Source: Pseudosulfitobacter sp. DSM 107133
GTDB lineage: Bacteria > Pseudomonadota > Alphaproteobacteria > Rhodobacterales > Rhodobacteraceae
Reading direction: 5' to 3'
DNA: 64,000 bases
Assembly (NCBI RefSeq): GCF_022788695.1
Contig: NZ_CP085154.1
Location: forward strand, 2,294,001-2,358,000
Shown here: positions 19,768 through 29,212 of the stretch, piece after piece
How the letters are laid out: each line of letters begins with the position of its first letter
How positions within the stretch are numbered: the first letter of the stretch is position 1
Notes under the pieces: generated by a model
What the model was told of the DNA's origin: nothing
What the model saw: only the letters and a program-made list of their open reading frames with translations
The model's database searches: none
Made by a program: the position numbers and the translations under genes

Positions 19768-20463
19768 ATGCTGACCAAAAAGCAACTGGATCTATTGGAG
19801 TTCATTCAAAAACGGGTTCAGCGCGACGGCGTTCCGCCCAGCTTTGACGAGATGAAAGAGGCGCTGGACCTGCGGTCCAAATCCGGCATCCACAGATTGA
19901 TTACAGCCTTGGAAGAACGCGGTTTTATCCGTCGGTTGGCACACCGTGCGCGGGCTATTGAAATTGTTAAGCTGCCTGAGTCCATGGGGGGTGCGCCGAC
20001 GTCCGGCTTTGCGCCGCGGGTGATTGATGGCGACCGGCCCGACAGCCCTGCCACGGCCCTGCCGGTCGCGGCGATGTATGCCACCGAACTGCCCGTGATG
20101 GGCCGTATCGCGGCAGGTGTGCCGATCGAGGCGATCCAGCAAGCGTCGCATTCCGTGGCGGTTCCGGGGCAGATGCTGAGCGGCAAGGGTGAACACTATG
20201 CCCTTGAAGTCAAAGGAGATTCCATGATCGAGGCGGGGATCAACGACGGTGATGTCGTGGTGATCCGCGAAACCTCGGTGGCGGAAAACGGCGATATTGT
20301 CGTGGCCCTGATCGAGGATCAGGAGGCGACGCTGAAACGCTATATGAAACGGGGCAATACCATCTTGCTTGAGGCGGCAAACCCGGCCTATGAAACCCGT
20401 GAATTCAGCGATGACCGGGTGAAGGTGCAGGGCAAGCTGGTCGGGCTGATCCGCACATATTAG
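19768..20463 (+). CDS. lexA: SOS response repressor LexA
   Basis: 231 residues. Represses DNA-damage genes and cleaves itself when RecA is activated. N-terminal winged helix [13 protein letters not shown] ... [22 protein letters not shown]. The self-cleavage bond is Ala116-Gly117 in [11 protein letters not shown]; the catalytic dyad is Ser152 (GDSMIEAGI) and Lys190 (EATLKRYMK). In the photosynthetic relative Rhodobacter capsulatus LexA also influences gene transfer agent production, which is of interest given the lysis pair at 34-35 kb. A GTACATATT repeat array begins at its stop codon. Confidence 0.97.
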   Translation: MLTKKQLDLLEFIQKRVQRDGVPPSFDEMKEALDLRSKSGIHRLITALEERGFIRRLAHRARAIEIVKLPESMGGAPTSGFAPRVIDGDRPDSPATALPVAAMYATELPVMGRIAAGVPIEAIQQASHSVAVPGQMLSGKGEHYALEVKGDSMIEAGINDGDVVVIRETSVAENGDIVVALIEDQEATLKRYMKRGNTILLEAANPAYETREFSDDRVKVQGKLVGLIRTY

Positions 20464-20583
20464 GCGGATTGGTACATATTCGGCCCTGTCTGGTACATAT
20501 TCGGGACCGCTGTTCTGGCGGGTTTTGGCCCGCAAAAAGGCGGTTTCGTACATATTTTGCGGTGTCTGGTACATCTTTTCGGG
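20452..20583. repeat. GTACATATT(CGG) repeat array after lexA
   Basis: GGTACATATTCGG occurs at 20471-20483 and 20492-20504, with related copies CGTACATATTTTGCGG at about 20548 and GGTACATCTTTTCGGG at about 20569, and a degenerate CGCACATATTAGG at 20452 across the lexA stop. The two pairs each have a 21-base period (two helical turns) and are 56 bases apart. A GCGGGTTTTGGCCCGC hairpin lies between the pairs. Function unknown. Confidence 0.7.
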
Positions 20584-20605
20584 CGGCTCTGTGGGGCCGC
20601 CTTTT
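20582..20605 (+). terminator. Intrinsic terminator after lexA
   Basis: GGCGGC, an 8-base loop, GCCGCC, then TTTT. It ends the lexA transcript just beyond the last GTACAT copy. Confidence 0.7.
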
Positions 20606-20738
20606 GCGTGGGGAATATTGGCCCGAAACGTCAAGCATTTCTGACCCAGACCAGACCTTCGGTGCGCCGTGGGGCAAGGTCGGCTTTGCGGACGAAGCCG
20701 CCGTTCGAAAATCGCAGGCAGATGTGTTATAGGTAGCT

Positions 20739-21614
20739 ATGCTTGAACTTCATGACACCACCTCAATTGAGGTAAACGGGACCAATATTGCCGTTGTAGA
20801 GCGAGGCAGCGGCGATCCGGTCGTACTTGTGCACGGCGGTGTCTCAGATTTGCGCAGCTGGGCCCGTCAGGTGCCAGTTTTATCGAACTGTTTACGCGTT
20901 GTTTGCTACAGCCGACGCTATCACTCCCCGAACGCAGCCATTCCGCCTGAACAACCAGACAGCTTCCAAACGCACGTGGACGATTTGGCAGCGCTGATAA
21001 ATCGGCTTGGCGTTGCACCCACCTATCTCGTTGGCCATTCATGGGGCGGCTTGATCGCACTCGCCCTCGCTTCACAACAACCTGACTGGTGTAAAAAGCT
21101 GGTTTTGATCGAACCACCAAGCGTATCTGTTCACATCCAAATTCCTCCCAAACCTCTGCAACTTTTGAAGCTCTTTTTGTCGAAGCCGAAACTTGCATTT
21201 TCGATAGCGAAACTGGGAGCAGGCACGTTTGCACCAGCTGAAAAGGCGTTTCGAAAAGGAGATGACGAGGCCGCCATCGCGTACTTTGGACGTGGCGTGT
21301 TGGGGGATCACACTTTCAAAGCTCTCTCCAAAGAACGGTACCAGCAGGTTTGGGATAACCGGGGAGCGGACAGAGCACAGGCTCTTTACCACGGGTTTCC
21401 GGATTTACGTGACGCGCCGCTTTCGCGTATTACAATGCCCGTCCTGTTGCTGAGCGGAGGTTCAAGTCCTATCGTCTTTCGACGGCTGAATAACGCCTTG
21501 GCTGAGATACTGCCTGATGCGACACACCGCATAATACCAAACGCTTCGCATATCGTTCACGAGGATGCCCCTGACAGTGTAAACGCCGAGATCATCCGTT
21601 TTCTTCAAAGGTAA
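20739..21614 (+). CDS. Alpha/beta hydrolase
   Basis: 291 residues. Single-domain alpha/beta hydrolase: oxyanion-hole strand VVLVHGGVSDLRSW, nucleophile elbow VGHSWGGLIAL (Ser in GHSWG), an acid candidate after the late strand MPVLLLSGG, and the general-base histidine in IIPNASHIVHED. The base composition is visibly less GC-rich than the neighbours and codon use differs, suggesting later acquisition. It lies between lexA and comEC with its own short upstream region. The substrate is unknown. Confidence 0.88.
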   Translation: MLELHDTTSIEVNGTNIAVVERGSGDPVVLVHGGVSDLRSWARQVPVLSNCLRVVCYSRRYHSPNAAIPPEQPDSFQTHVDDLAALINRLGVAPTYLVGHSWGGLIALALASQQPDWCKKLVLIEPPSVSVHIQIPPKPLQLLKLFLSKPKLAFSIAKLGAGTFAPAEKAFRKGDDEAAIAYFGRGVLGDHTFKALSKERYQQVWDNRGADRAQALYHGFPDLRDAPLSRITMPVLLLSGGSSPIVFRRLNNALAEILPDATHRIIPNASHIVHEDAPDSVNAEIIRFLQR

Positions 21615-21639
21615 TTCTGGGCTCACTGCCGGCATTCGC

Positions 21640-21800
21640 GACACCCTGCGCGCAGGTCCGGTTTTCCATTTTGGGTCAGTGGATGACGTAAAGGCCAATT
21701 CCGTCTGACGTCTGACAGTCTTCGACATGACGGGTCGCACCACGGCCTGTCGATGCGCGGCTTTGCGGTCGATTGCGAACGGCAGCTCCCTCTGACACGC
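21640..21800. repeat. Dispersed repeat family R2, partial copy (R2c)
   Basis: Between the hydrolase and comEC stops is a stretch without a gene that shares the core GCACCACGGCC-GTC-ATGCGCGGCTT with 37171 onward and with the reverse complement of 62400-62450. Only the core and its downstream GCGGTCG-TTG-GAACGGC are recognisable here, so the copy is partial. Confidence 0.55.
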
Positions 21801-21804
21801 TCCA

Positions 21805-23853
21805 TCACCGCGCCCAGCCTGACCACATCCGGTCGCCCGCCACCTGTCGCGCGGTGCGCAGGCGGATGCCGTTCCTGCCCTGAACCAGCGCAATCGCGCC
21901 CGTGGTGCGCAGACGTTCGGGGTCGTAGACATCGCAGTCGCCCAGCGGCGCTTCTGGGGTGACGCTGAGCACCACCAGCTGCCCCGGCATACACGGGCCG
22001 AACCCCGCCAGCGCCCGCTTGCCGATCAGGTGCACCAGTTCGACAGGCCCCACTGTCGCCAGCTTGGTGCGCGGCGCTTGTGGCGCTCCTTGCCAGCGCG
22101 CTGCCGCGCGTTGCTGGCCTGCGCCGTCGCCATCGTTTTCCAGCCAGTTTTGCGCGACGAACCCCGCGCCCTTGTCCTTGCTGAGTGCACGCCCCTGTGC
22201 GGTCATCACGCCGACAATGCCGCCATCCTCGGCAATCAGCGCCGCAGGGCGGTCGGCGCCGGCCCACACCGCAAATCCCAGCGCCATCGCCGCCAGACCG
22301 GCAAACCGTCCGCGCCCCTGCCACAGGATCACCACCAGCCCGCCCAGGGCAATCATCGGCAGCACCCAAGGCTCCGGCCCGGCCACATAGCCGCGCGCGC
22401 CGTCCAGCCCCGCGACCCAGTCGGCCACGGCCAGAATCCAGCGCAGGCCCAGCCCCATCAGCCACAGCCCGATCCAGTCGAGCCCGAGCGGTGCCAGCAA
22501 CCCCGCCAGCACCGCCGCCGGCACCACCAACAGGCCCATCAGCGGCACCGAAGCCAGATTGGCCAGCAGCCCGAAATGCGACACCGTGTTGAAATGGGCC
22601 GCCCCGATGGGCGCAGTGGCCAACCCCGCCACCGCCGAGGAAATCAGGACCGCAACAAAGGGTTTCAGCCAACGCGGGCCACGGGTCAGCGCGCTGTCAC
22701 GCAGCCAGCCAAAGACCGCCACCAACGCCACCGTCGCGGCAAAGGACATCTGGAAACCGGGGCCCAGCAAAGCCTCGGGGCGCAGGACCAGTACGATGAT
22801 GGCCGCCATTGCCACCGCCCGCAGGCTGATGGCACGACGGCTCAGCATCACCGCGCAAAGGGCGACGGCGGCCATGACATAGGCGCGTTCGGTCGCCACG
22901 TTGCCCCCCGACAGCGCCAGATAGCCCGAGGCCGCGACCAGCGCGCCGGCGGCGGCGATCTTGCGCACCGGCCAGTGCAGCGCCGCCCCCGGAATGGCCG
23001 CCAGCACCAGCCGCAACAGCCCCAGCACAAAGCCGCTGAGCAGGCCCATGTGCAGGCCGGATATAGCCAGCAAATGCGCGGTATTGCTGGCCCGCAGGGT
23101 GTCCAGCGTGCGCAGGCTGATGCCGCTGCGATCCCCTGTGGTGACGGCGGCGGCGAAACCGCCCACATCGCCGGGCAAGGCCGCGCGGATATGGGACGAC
23201 ATCGCCATGCGCAGACGGAAGGTGGCCAGCGACCAGCCGTCCTGTGCGGCCACAAGCCCGACGAGCGGCACGCGGGTATAGCCGACCGCCCCAAGCCGCG
23301 CGAACCATGCGTGGCGCTGGAAATCAAAACCGCCCGGTTCCACCGGCCCGCCCGGCGGTGACAGGTGCGCCGTGGTCATCACCCGCATCCCCGGTTGCGG
23401 GTCAATGCCCACGGCATCCCCGTGCAAAGACACGCGCACCCGCAGGGGCGTGCGGGCGGGCGACACCCGTTCCAGCACAACATGGTCCAGCGTGACGCGC
23501 ACCGCGTCCGAGCCGCTGCGGTCCAGCGCGACCACCCGCCCCTCGACCGCACCGTAATACCGCCAGCCCAGCACCGGCCCCGCCACATAATGCGCGCGCC
23601 CTGCGGCCAGCAGCGCCCCCGCCAGCACCAGCACCAGTGCAAAGGGAATCGGGCGCAACGCCTCTCCCATGTGCCGTGCCAGCAGGGCAAGACCAAGGGC
23701 GACCACCACAGCCCCCGCCAGCATCATCCCGTTTGGTTCAAACCGCAGGGTAAAGAAACCGCCGACCCCGATGGCCAGACAGACAGGCACCCAGTGAAAC
23801 AGATGCCCGCGCTGCACCAGCATTGCCTGCTTGAATGCCCGTACCATGCGCAT
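21805..23853 (-). CDS. comEC: ComEC/Rec2 family DNA-uptake channel
   Basis: 682 residues. Inner-membrane channel for single-stranded DNA entry in transformation; in Rhodobacter capsulatus ComEC is also needed to take up DNA delivered by gene transfer agents. An N-terminal soluble OB-like part with [23 protein letters not shown], then the polytopic Competence domain starting around TGDRSGI and [15 protein letters not shown]. The C-terminal region (about 540-682) lacks the HxHxDH motif of a metallo-beta-lactamase nuclease. Start MRMVRAFK chosen for the AAGGGG upstream. Divergent from gltX. Confidence 0.92.
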   Translation of the reverse strand: MRMVRAFKQAMLVQRGHLFHWVPVCLAIGVGGFFTLRFEPNGMMLAGAVVVALGLALLARHMGEALRPIPFALVLVLAGALLAAGRAHYVAGPVLGWRYYGAVEGRVVALDRSGSDAVRVTLDHVVLERVSPARTPLRVRVSLHGDAVGIDPQPGMRVMTTAHLSPPGGPVEPGGFDFQRHAWFARLGAVGYTRVPLVGLVAAQDGWSLATFRLRMAMSSHIRAALPGDVGGFAAAVTTGDRSGISLRTLDTLRASNTAHLLAISGLHMGLLSGFVLGLLRLVLAAIPGAALHWPVRKIAAAGALVAASGYLALSGGNVATERAYVMAAVALCAVMLSRRAISLRAVAMAAIIVLVLRPEALLGPGFQMSFAATVALVAVFGWLRDSALTRGPRWLKPFVAVLISSAVAGLATAPIGAAHFNTVSHFGLLANLASVPLMGLLVVPAAVLAGLLAPLGLDWIGLWLMGLGLRWILAVADWVAGLDGARGYVAGPEPWVLPMIALGGLVVILWQGRGRFAGLAAMALGFAVWAGADRPAALIAEDGGIVGVMTAQGRALSKDKGAGFVAQNWLENDGDGAGQQRAAARWQGAPQAPRTKLATVGPVELVHLIGKRALAGFGPCMPGQLVVLSVTPEAPLGDCDVYDPERLRTTGAIALVQGRNGIRLRTARQVAGDRMWSGWAR

Positions 23854-23930
23854 GCTTGCCCCTTGTGGGTCCACTGGATAGACAGACGCAAACTCTAGCC
23901 ATCTTCTGGTTACTGAAAGGTAAACGCCCC

Positions 23931-25331
23931 ATGTCCGACCAAGTCGTCACCCGTTTCGCGCCCTCTCCTACGGGGTATCTGCACATTGGTGGCGCACGCA
24001 CGGCGCTGTTCAACTGGCTGTATGCCCGTGGCCGTGGCGGCAAGTTCCTGCTGCGCATCGAGGACACGGACCGCGCGCGCTCGACCCCCGAGGCAACGGC
24101 GGCGATTCTGCAAGGGATGGCGTGGCTGGGTCTGGATCACGACGGCGAAGTCATCAGCCAGTTCGAACGCGCGCCCCGTCATGCCGAAGTGGCGCTGGAG
24201 CTGCTGGCGCAGGGCAAGGCGTACAAGTGTTTTTCGACCCAGGACGAAATCGCCGCCTTCCGCGAGGCGGCCAAGGCCGAGGGCAAATCGACCCTGTTCC
24301 GGTCGCCCTGGCGGGATGCGGATGCGGCAAGCCACCCCGACGCCCCCTATGTCATTCGGATCAAGGCCCCGCTGGAGGGCAAAACCGTGATCCGGGACGA
24401 GGTGCAGGGCGATGTGACCATCGGCAATGAACAGCTGGACGATATGGTGCTGCTGCGCTCGGACGGCACGCCGGTCTATATGCTGGCCGTGGTGGTGGAC
24501 GATCACGACATGGGTGTCACACATGTGATCCGGGGTGACGACCATTTGAACAACGCCGCGCGGCAGATGATGATTTACAACGCGATGGGCTGGGATGTGC
24601 CGGTCTGGGCGCATATCCCGCTGATCCACGGCCCCGACGGCAAGAAACTGTCGAAACGTCACGGGGCTTTGGGCGCGCAGGAATATCAGCTGATGGGCTA
24701 TTCGGCGGCGGGTATGCGCAACTATCTGTCGCGGCTGGGCTGGAGCCACGGCGACGACGAGTTTTTCAGCGACGCGCAGGCGCTGGAGTGGTTCGACCTG
24801 TCGGGCATCGGCAAAAGCCCCGCACGGTTCGACACCAAGAAGCTGGAGAATCTGAGCGGGCAGCATATTGCGGTGGCGGATGACGCTGCATTGCAGCACG
24901 AATTGACGGCATTTCTGGCGGCTGCGGGCCGCCCTGCGCTGGATGAGGTACAAAATAATGCATTATCCAGAGCCATGCCATTTTTGAAAGAACGCGCCAA
25001 GACATTCCCGGAACTACTTGAAAAGGCTCAGTTTGCGCTTTGTGCGCGCCCGATCGAGATCGAGGAGAAGGCGGCCAAGTCACTGGATGCGGACACCCGC
25101 GCCTTGCTCGCGCAATTGACGCCGCATCTGCAAACTGATAGCTGGGACCGTGACAGCCTGGAGGCGAAACTAAACGGCTTTGCCGAACAGAACGACACAA
25201 AGTTCGGCAAACTTGCAGGCCCCCTCAGGGCGGCACTTGCTGGTCGTGCGGTGACCCCTTCTGTGTTTGACATGATGCTGGTGCTGGGGCGTGAAGAAAC
25301 CCTTGCCCGTATCACCGATGTCGCTATCTGA
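23931..25331 (+). CDS. gltX: Glutamyl-tRNA synthetase
   Basis: 466 residues. Charges tRNA with glutamate. Class I motifs: [19 protein letters not shown] (HIGH equivalent HIGG, around residues 18-21) and KKLSKRHGA (KMSKS equivalent). [11 protein letters not shown] is also typical. The start [15 protein letters not shown] is set by homology; the frame extends upstream through the gltX-comEC gap. gltA follows after about 110 bases. Confidence 0.96.
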   Translation: MSDQVVTRFAPSPTGYLHIGGARTALFNWLYARGRGGKFLLRIEDTDRARSTPEATAAILQGMAWLGLDHDGEVISQFERAPRHAEVALELLAQGKAYKCFSTQDEIAAFREAAKAEGKSTLFRSPWRDADAASHPDAPYVIRIKAPLEGKTVIRDEVQGDVTIGNEQLDDMVLLRSDGTPVYMLAVVVDDHDMGVTHVIRGDDHLNNAARQMMIYNAMGWDVPVWAHIPLIHGPDGKKLSKRHGALGAQEYQLMGYSAAGMRNYLSRLGWSHGDDEFFSDAQALEWFDLSGIGKSPARFDTKKLENLSGQHIAVADDAALQHELTAFLAAAGRPALDEVQNNALSRAMPFLKERAKTFPELLEKAQFALCARPIEIEEKAAKSLDADTRALLAQLTPHLQTDSWDRDSLEAKLNGFAEQNDTKFGKLAGPLRAALAGRAVTPSVFDMMLVLGREETLARITDVAI

Positions 25332-25440
25332 GTTTGGTTAACCCGTTCTAAAGGATACGCGACGTAGCAATTGGCCCGGATCTTGGTTCGGGCGCCGCCG
25401 GTGGCTTTGATCGCCCGGGCGAAACTCAGGAAGGGACCGC

Positions 25441-26736
25441 ATGGCCGACTCTACGAAAACTGCAAAACTCACGATTGATGGCAAGGATTTTGAACTGCCG
25501 ATCTATTCGCCGACCGCAGGACCTGACGTTCTCGATATCCGCAAGCTTTATGCACAAGCAGGCGTTTTCACCTACGATCCGGGCTATACCTCGACCGCAA
25601 GCTGCGACAGCACCATCACCTTTATCGACGGTGACGAGGGCGTTCTGCTGCACCGTGGCTATCCCATCGACCAACTGGCCGGCAAATCGCATTACCTGGA
25701 AGTGTGCTATTTGCTGATGTACGGCGAACTGCCGACCCCCGCAGAGCTGGAAGATTTCGAAAATCGCGTGACCAATCACACGATGCTGCACGAGCAGATG
25801 ATGAATTTCTTCCGTGGCTTCCGTCGCGATGCGCACCCGATGGCCGTCATGGTCGGCGTGGTGGGCGCGATGTCTGCGTTCTATCACGACAGCACCGACA
25901 TCACCGATGAATGGCAGCGCGAAGTGGCGTCGATCCGTCTGATCGCCAAGATGCCGACAATTGCCGCGATGGCGTACAAGTACACCATCGGCCAGCCGTT
26001 CGAATATCCGCGCAACGATCTGGACTATGCGTCGAACTTCCTGCGCATGTGCTTTGCCGTGCCTGCGGAGGACTATGTGGTGAACCCGATTCTGTCGCGC
26101 GCGATGGACCGGATCTTTACCCTGCACGCGGACCACGAACAGAACGCGTCGACCTCGACCGTGCGTCTGGCGTCGTCCTCGGGGGCGAACCCGTTCGCCT
26201 GTATCGCGGCCGGTATCGCCTGTCTGTGGGGGCCTGCCCACGGTGGTGCCAACCAGGCCTGCCTGGAAATGCTGAAAGAGATCGGCACGCCCGACCGCAT
26301 TCCCGAATTCATCGCCCGCGCCAAGGACAAGAACGATCCGTTCCGTCTGATGGGCTTTGGCCACCGCGTTTACAAGAACTTTGACCCGCGCGCGACCGTG
26401 ATGAAGGAAAGCGCCGACGAGGTTCTGGAACTGCTGGGCGTCGAGAACAACCCGACCCTGCAAGTGGCCAAGGAACTGGAGAAACAGGCGTTGCAGGATC
26501 CGTATTTCACGGAAAAGAAACTGTTCCCCAACGTCGATTTCTATTCCGGCATCATTCTGGAAGCGATGGGCTTCCCCACGTCGATGTTCACCCCGATCTT
26601 TGCGCTGTCGCGCACCGTCGGCTGGGTGTCGCAGTGGAAGGAAATGATCGGCGATCCGCAGAACAAGATCGGCCGTCCGCGCCAGTTGTACCTGGGCGAA
26701 ACCGCCCGCGACTATGTGGACATCGAAAACCGCTAA
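25441..26736 (+). CDS. gltA: Citrate synthase
   Basis: 431 residues, hexameric type I family length. Condenses oxaloacetate with acetyl-CoA to start the TCA cycle. Active-site features: [16 protein letters not shown] (His), [29 protein letters not shown] (His) and the late aspartate region [21 protein letters not shown] lies just before the ATG, and an intrinsic terminator follows. Confidence 0.97.
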   Translation: MADSTKTAKLTIDGKDFELPIYSPTAGPDVLDIRKLYAQAGVFTYDPGYTSTASCDSTITFIDGDEGVLLHRGYPIDQLAGKSHYLEVCYLLMYGELPTPAELEDFENRVTNHTMLHEQMMNFFRGFRRDAHPMAVMVGVVGAMSAFYHDSTDITDEWQREVASIRLIAKMPTIAAMAYKYTIGQPFEYPRNDLDYASNFLRMCFAVPAEDYVVNPILSRAMDRIFTLHADHEQNASTSTVRLASSSGANPFACIAAGIACLWGPAHGGANQACLEMLKEIGTPDRIPEFIARAKDKNDPFRLMGFGHRVYKNFDPRATVMKESADEVLELLGVENNPTLQVAKELEKQALQDPYFTEKKLFPNVDFYSGIILEAMGFPTSMFTPIFALSRTVGWVSQWKEMIGDPQNKIGRPRQLYLGETARDYVDIENR

Positions 26737-26756
26737 GCCGGGTCACAGACCAGCTG

Positions 26757-26785
26757 AAAAGCCACCCTTCGGGGTGGCTTTTTTC
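26757..26785 (+). terminator. Intrinsic terminator after gltA
   Basis: Stem GCCACCC / GGGTGGC with a TTCG tetraloop followed by TTTTTT; a textbook rho-independent terminator 25 bases after the gltA stop. Confidence 0.92.
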
Positions 26786-26930
26786 GTATTTCGGCACCAA
26801 ATGGCCGAAATTGCGGCGACTGTTGCACATGTGAAGACAGTAAGCCCCCGCGCGCCTCAAAGACCAATTGACCGGATATCTACCCAGACCTAGCGTCTGA
26901 TCCGTAACCATTTTTTCTGGGGAAACGATT

Positions 26931-27845
26931 ATGGGTGCTTTGGTATTTATCCTGCCCGGCCTGCTGCTGAGCTGGGGCATTTTTGAATTGATCGACAACA
27001 ATAATGATGACGATGACAACCAGGAGATCAACGGCACCGAACAAGCCGATGATCTGGACGGCAAGAACGGCAATGACCTGATCAATGGCGGCGCCGGCAA
27101 TGACAACATCGAAGGCGGCAGTGGTGCAGACAGTCTGCGCGGTGATGACGGCGATGATGTGATCTTTGGCCAGCAGGGCGATGATGACATCGACGGCGGC
27201 GCGGGCGATGACGCCATTGTGGCCGGACGGGGCGCTGACACCGCGCATGGCGGCGCAGGCGACGACTGGGTCGAGGGCGATCAGGGCGACGACACGCTGG
27301 ACGGTGACGCGGCCCACGATCTGCTGCTGGGCGGCAACGGGGCCGACACCCTGTCGGGTGGCACAGGTGACGATCTGTTGGTTGGTGGCAGGGTCAGCGG
27401 CCTGCCGCTGTCGTTCGAGCAGATGAAGATGCTGCGCGAAGGTGCCACGGTCGAGGATTTCGAGGACGAGATACCCCCCAGCACCTTCCAGTTGCGCGAT
27501 GATGGCGATGTTGATGTGCTGAACGGTGGTGACGGTGCTGACGCCCTGTTTCTGGGTGCCGGTGACATTGGCGACGGCGGCGCGGGCATTGACGACTATA
27601 TGATTTTGCAGAACCAGATTGGCGACGCCGGCCCTGCGATTGTACAAACCTTTGAAGACGACGAGGCCATCGGGGTTTTGTCCAACAGTGCCATTGACCC
27701 GGACATCACGGTCGACACCGATGGCGACGACGCGCTGGTGCTGGCGGATGATGTGATCGTGGCACGGGTGCTTGGCGCGGCAGGCCGCATCGATGCCTCT
27801 GACATCTTTGTCTACAACACCTCGGCAATCTATACGCTGGGCTGA
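26931..27845 (+). CDS. RTX-type calcium-binding repeat protein
   Basis: 304 very acidic residues. A hydrophobic N-terminus (MGALVFILPGLLLSWGIFELI) is followed by an Asp/Asn run and then glycine-rich nonapeptide repeats of the GGxGxDxLx type at about residues 36-150 (GGAGNDNIEGGSGADSLRG, GGTGDDLLVGG) and again around 195-215 (LNGGDGADALFLG). These bind calcium and form a beta-roll. The C-terminal 90 residues have no repeat. An ATG with GGGGAAA upstream starts it. Such proteins are often exported, but no secretion genes are adjacent. Role unknown. Confidence 0.85.
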   Translation: MGALVFILPGLLLSWGIFELIDNNNDDDDNQEINGTEQADDLDGKNGNDLINGGAGNDNIEGGSGADSLRGDDGDDVIFGQQGDDDIDGGAGDDAIVAGRGADTAHGGAGDDWVEGDQGDDTLDGDAAHDLLLGGNGADTLSGGTGDDLLVGGRVSGLPLSFEQMKMLREGATVEDFEDEIPPSTFQLRDDGDVDVLNGGDGADALFLGAGDIGDGGAGIDDYMILQNQIGDAGPAIVQTFEDDEAIGVLSNSAIDPDITVDTDGDDALVLADDVIVARVLGAAGRIDASDIFVYNTSAIYTLG

Positions 27846-27855
27846 GCCGGATCAC

Positions 27856-27897
27856 CCAAACCGACCTTGGTGCGCAGTGCGGCCAAGGTCGGTTTGG
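27856..27897 (+). terminator. Perfect 15-bp hairpin after the RTX gene
   Basis: CCAAACCGACCTTGG at 27856-27870 and its exact complement at 27883-27897 with a 12-base loop, 11 bases after the stop codon. No T-run follows, so termination is inferred. A diverged version of the same sequence (GACCTTCGGTGCGCCGTGG...AAGGTCGG) lies at about 20653-20688. Confidence 0.5.
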
Positions 27898-27920
27898 AGC
27901 CCAGAGTTACCTCACAACAC

Positions 27921-28067
27921 AGGGCAACGCCCGACCGCGGGTGGGCATCACCACATGGGTGGATGCCCCTTAATTTCTATGCTTTGGCGTGGGGATGAAG
28001 AAACGCAATACAGCGAAGAAGCGCCCGCCCATGGGGCGGTCGGGCGCTGCCCGGCGGCACTGCGTGC
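27921..28067 (+). repeat. Dispersed repeat family R1, left part of copy R1a (interrupted by IS110 copy 1)
   Basis: Reads AGGGCAACGCCCGACCGCGGGTGGGC, a diverged middle, then a palindrome (arms GCGCCCG/CGGGCGC at 28021-28047) and a small hairpin GGCAC-TGC-GTGCC directly before the IS110 end. The same order is found at 32636-32781 and, inverted and uninterrupted, at 49365-49603. The right-hand remainder resumes at 29229 (ATTCCGGGCTT). Confidence 0.78.
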
Positions 28068-28089
28068 CTTGTCTCAGACTTTCCGTGGC

Positions 28090-28262
28090 TCTTCTGCGAA
28101 GGTGGAGCCGGTGCCAGCCACCTTTTGGATCGCAGGCACCGGCGACGGGTGGATCGTCTGCGGCCAGGTCTTCGAGGACCGTAATCAAGTGAGATCGCCC
28201 GTCGTCTTCGCATGAGGCCTGAACGGATACGCAGCAGCTCACAGGCTCTGCACGACAAGCAA
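28090..28262 (+). ncRNA. Predicted IS110 bridge RNA, copy 1
   Basis: The leader folds by eye as a bridge RNA. A 5' hairpin CCGGTGCC (28108-28115) / GGCACCGG (28135-28142). A first internal loop is closed by GGG..GATC/GATC..CCC and by GGTC-TTCGAG-GACC; its left strand TGCGGCC (28159-28165) resembles the target's left side and its right strand AATCAAG (28183-28189) is complementary to target CTTGATT. A second loop is closed by CATG..CCT/AGG.CATG and by GCAG/CTGC; its left strand ACGGATAC (28223-28230) equals the element's right end and its right strand GACAAG (28254-28259) is complementary to its left end CTTGTC. RNA boundaries are approximate. Confidence 0.75.
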
Positions 28263-28267
28263 AGGAC

Positions 28268-29212
28268 ATGACGAAGATGATCAACGATACCATCGGCATC
28301 GACATCTCGAAAGCGCATCTTGACGCGCACCGGCTCAGCACCGCAACCCACGCCCGGTTCGACAATACCGCGACAGGCCTGCGCGCCTTCGAGCGCTGGT
28401 TGGGGCAGACAACGCCGGAGCGCGTGGTCTTCGAGCCCACCGGCCCCTACCACCGACGCCTCGAGAGCCATTTCTCAGGCCGCCTGCCGCTCGTCAAGGT
28501 GAACCCGCTGCAGGCCCGCCGCTTCGCGCAGGCCCACGGCACACGCGCTAAGACCGACGCGGTCGATGCCCGCATGCTCGCGCTCATGGGGCGCGCGCTG
28601 GAGCTGGTTCCGGACCAGCCAACCGACCCCAAACAGCGTGAAATCAAGGAGTTGCATGTCGCCCGCACCGGGCTGGTGCGGGATCGTACCGCGCTGATGA
28701 ACCGCCTTGGCACGCAACAGCTCGACGTGACCCGCCGCCTGACCCGGGCACGCCTGCGTCAGGTCAACCACCAGATCGACAGGCTTAACGCCGAAATCGA
28801 ACGGCGAAACCGCGATTGCCCGGAACGCGCCAGGGCAATCGGCATTCTCACCTCGATCCCCGGGATCGGTGCCATCACCGCACGGGCGCTGCTCAGCGAA
28901 TGCCCCGAGATCGGCACTCTGGGGTCAAAGCAGATCGCGGCGCTCGCAGGTCTCGCGCCGATCACGTGTCAGTCCGGTCAGTGGAGCGGAAAGGCCCACA
29001 TCCAGGGCGGGCGCAGGCTCCTGCGCGAGAGCCTGTTCATGCCCGCCCTCGTCGCCATGAAGCGAAACCCCGATCTGAGCCAGAAATACGATGCCCTCAG
29101 AGCCGCCGGAAAACCCCACAAGGTCGCGCTCGCCGTCCTCATGCGAAAACTCCTGATCCTCGCAAACACTCTCATAAGCGAAAACAGAGAATGGACACCA
29201 AAACACCCTTGA
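28268..29212 (+). CDS. IS110-family transposase (DEDD recombinase), copy 1
   Basis: 314 residues. An N-terminal RuvC-like domain with the DEDD set Asp12 (GIDISKAHLD), Glu56 (VVFEPTGPY), Asp97 and Asp100 (KTDAVDARML); a coiled middle; and the C-terminal Tnp_20 domain with SIPGIGAITARALLSE, AGLAPITCQSGQWSGK and GGRRLLRESLFM, which carries the serine used in strand exchange in this family. It recombines DNA guided by the bridge RNA encoded just upstream. A second ATG at 28277 (MINDTIGID) is a possible alternative start. Confidence 0.93.
   Translation: MTKMINDTIGIDISKAHLDAHRLSTATHARFDNTATGLRAFERWLGQTTPERVVFEPTGPYHRRLESHFSGRLPLVKVNPLQARRFAQAHGTRAKTDAVDARMLALMGRALELVPDQPTDPKQREIKELHVARTGLVRDRTALMNRLGTQQLDVTRRLTRARLRQVNHQIDRLNAEIERRNRDCPERARAIGILTSIPGIGAITARALLSECPEIGTLGSKQIAALAGLAPITCQSGQWSGKAHIQGGRRLLRESLFMPALVAMKRNPDLSQKYDALRAAGKPHKVALAVLMRKLLILANTLISENREWTPKHP

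Noticed and set aside
20405-20677. Minus-strand frame over the GTACATATT array with repeated short peptides
   Set aside because: The repeats arise from the 21-base DNA period; no start context or family. Kept as a repeat array, with coding decay only mentioned as an alternative.
21623-22672. Minus-strand 349-codon frame overlapping the comEC 3' half
   Set aside because: It is comEC read in another frame, continuing into repeat R2c; composition is Gly/Arg/Ala-rich and no domain is present.
28021-28047. GCGCCCG/CGGGCGC palindromes in R1 as part of a CRISPR-like array
   Set aside because: One palindrome per repeat copy, copies thousands of bases apart, no regular spacers and no cas genes. No CRISPR array was seen in the window.
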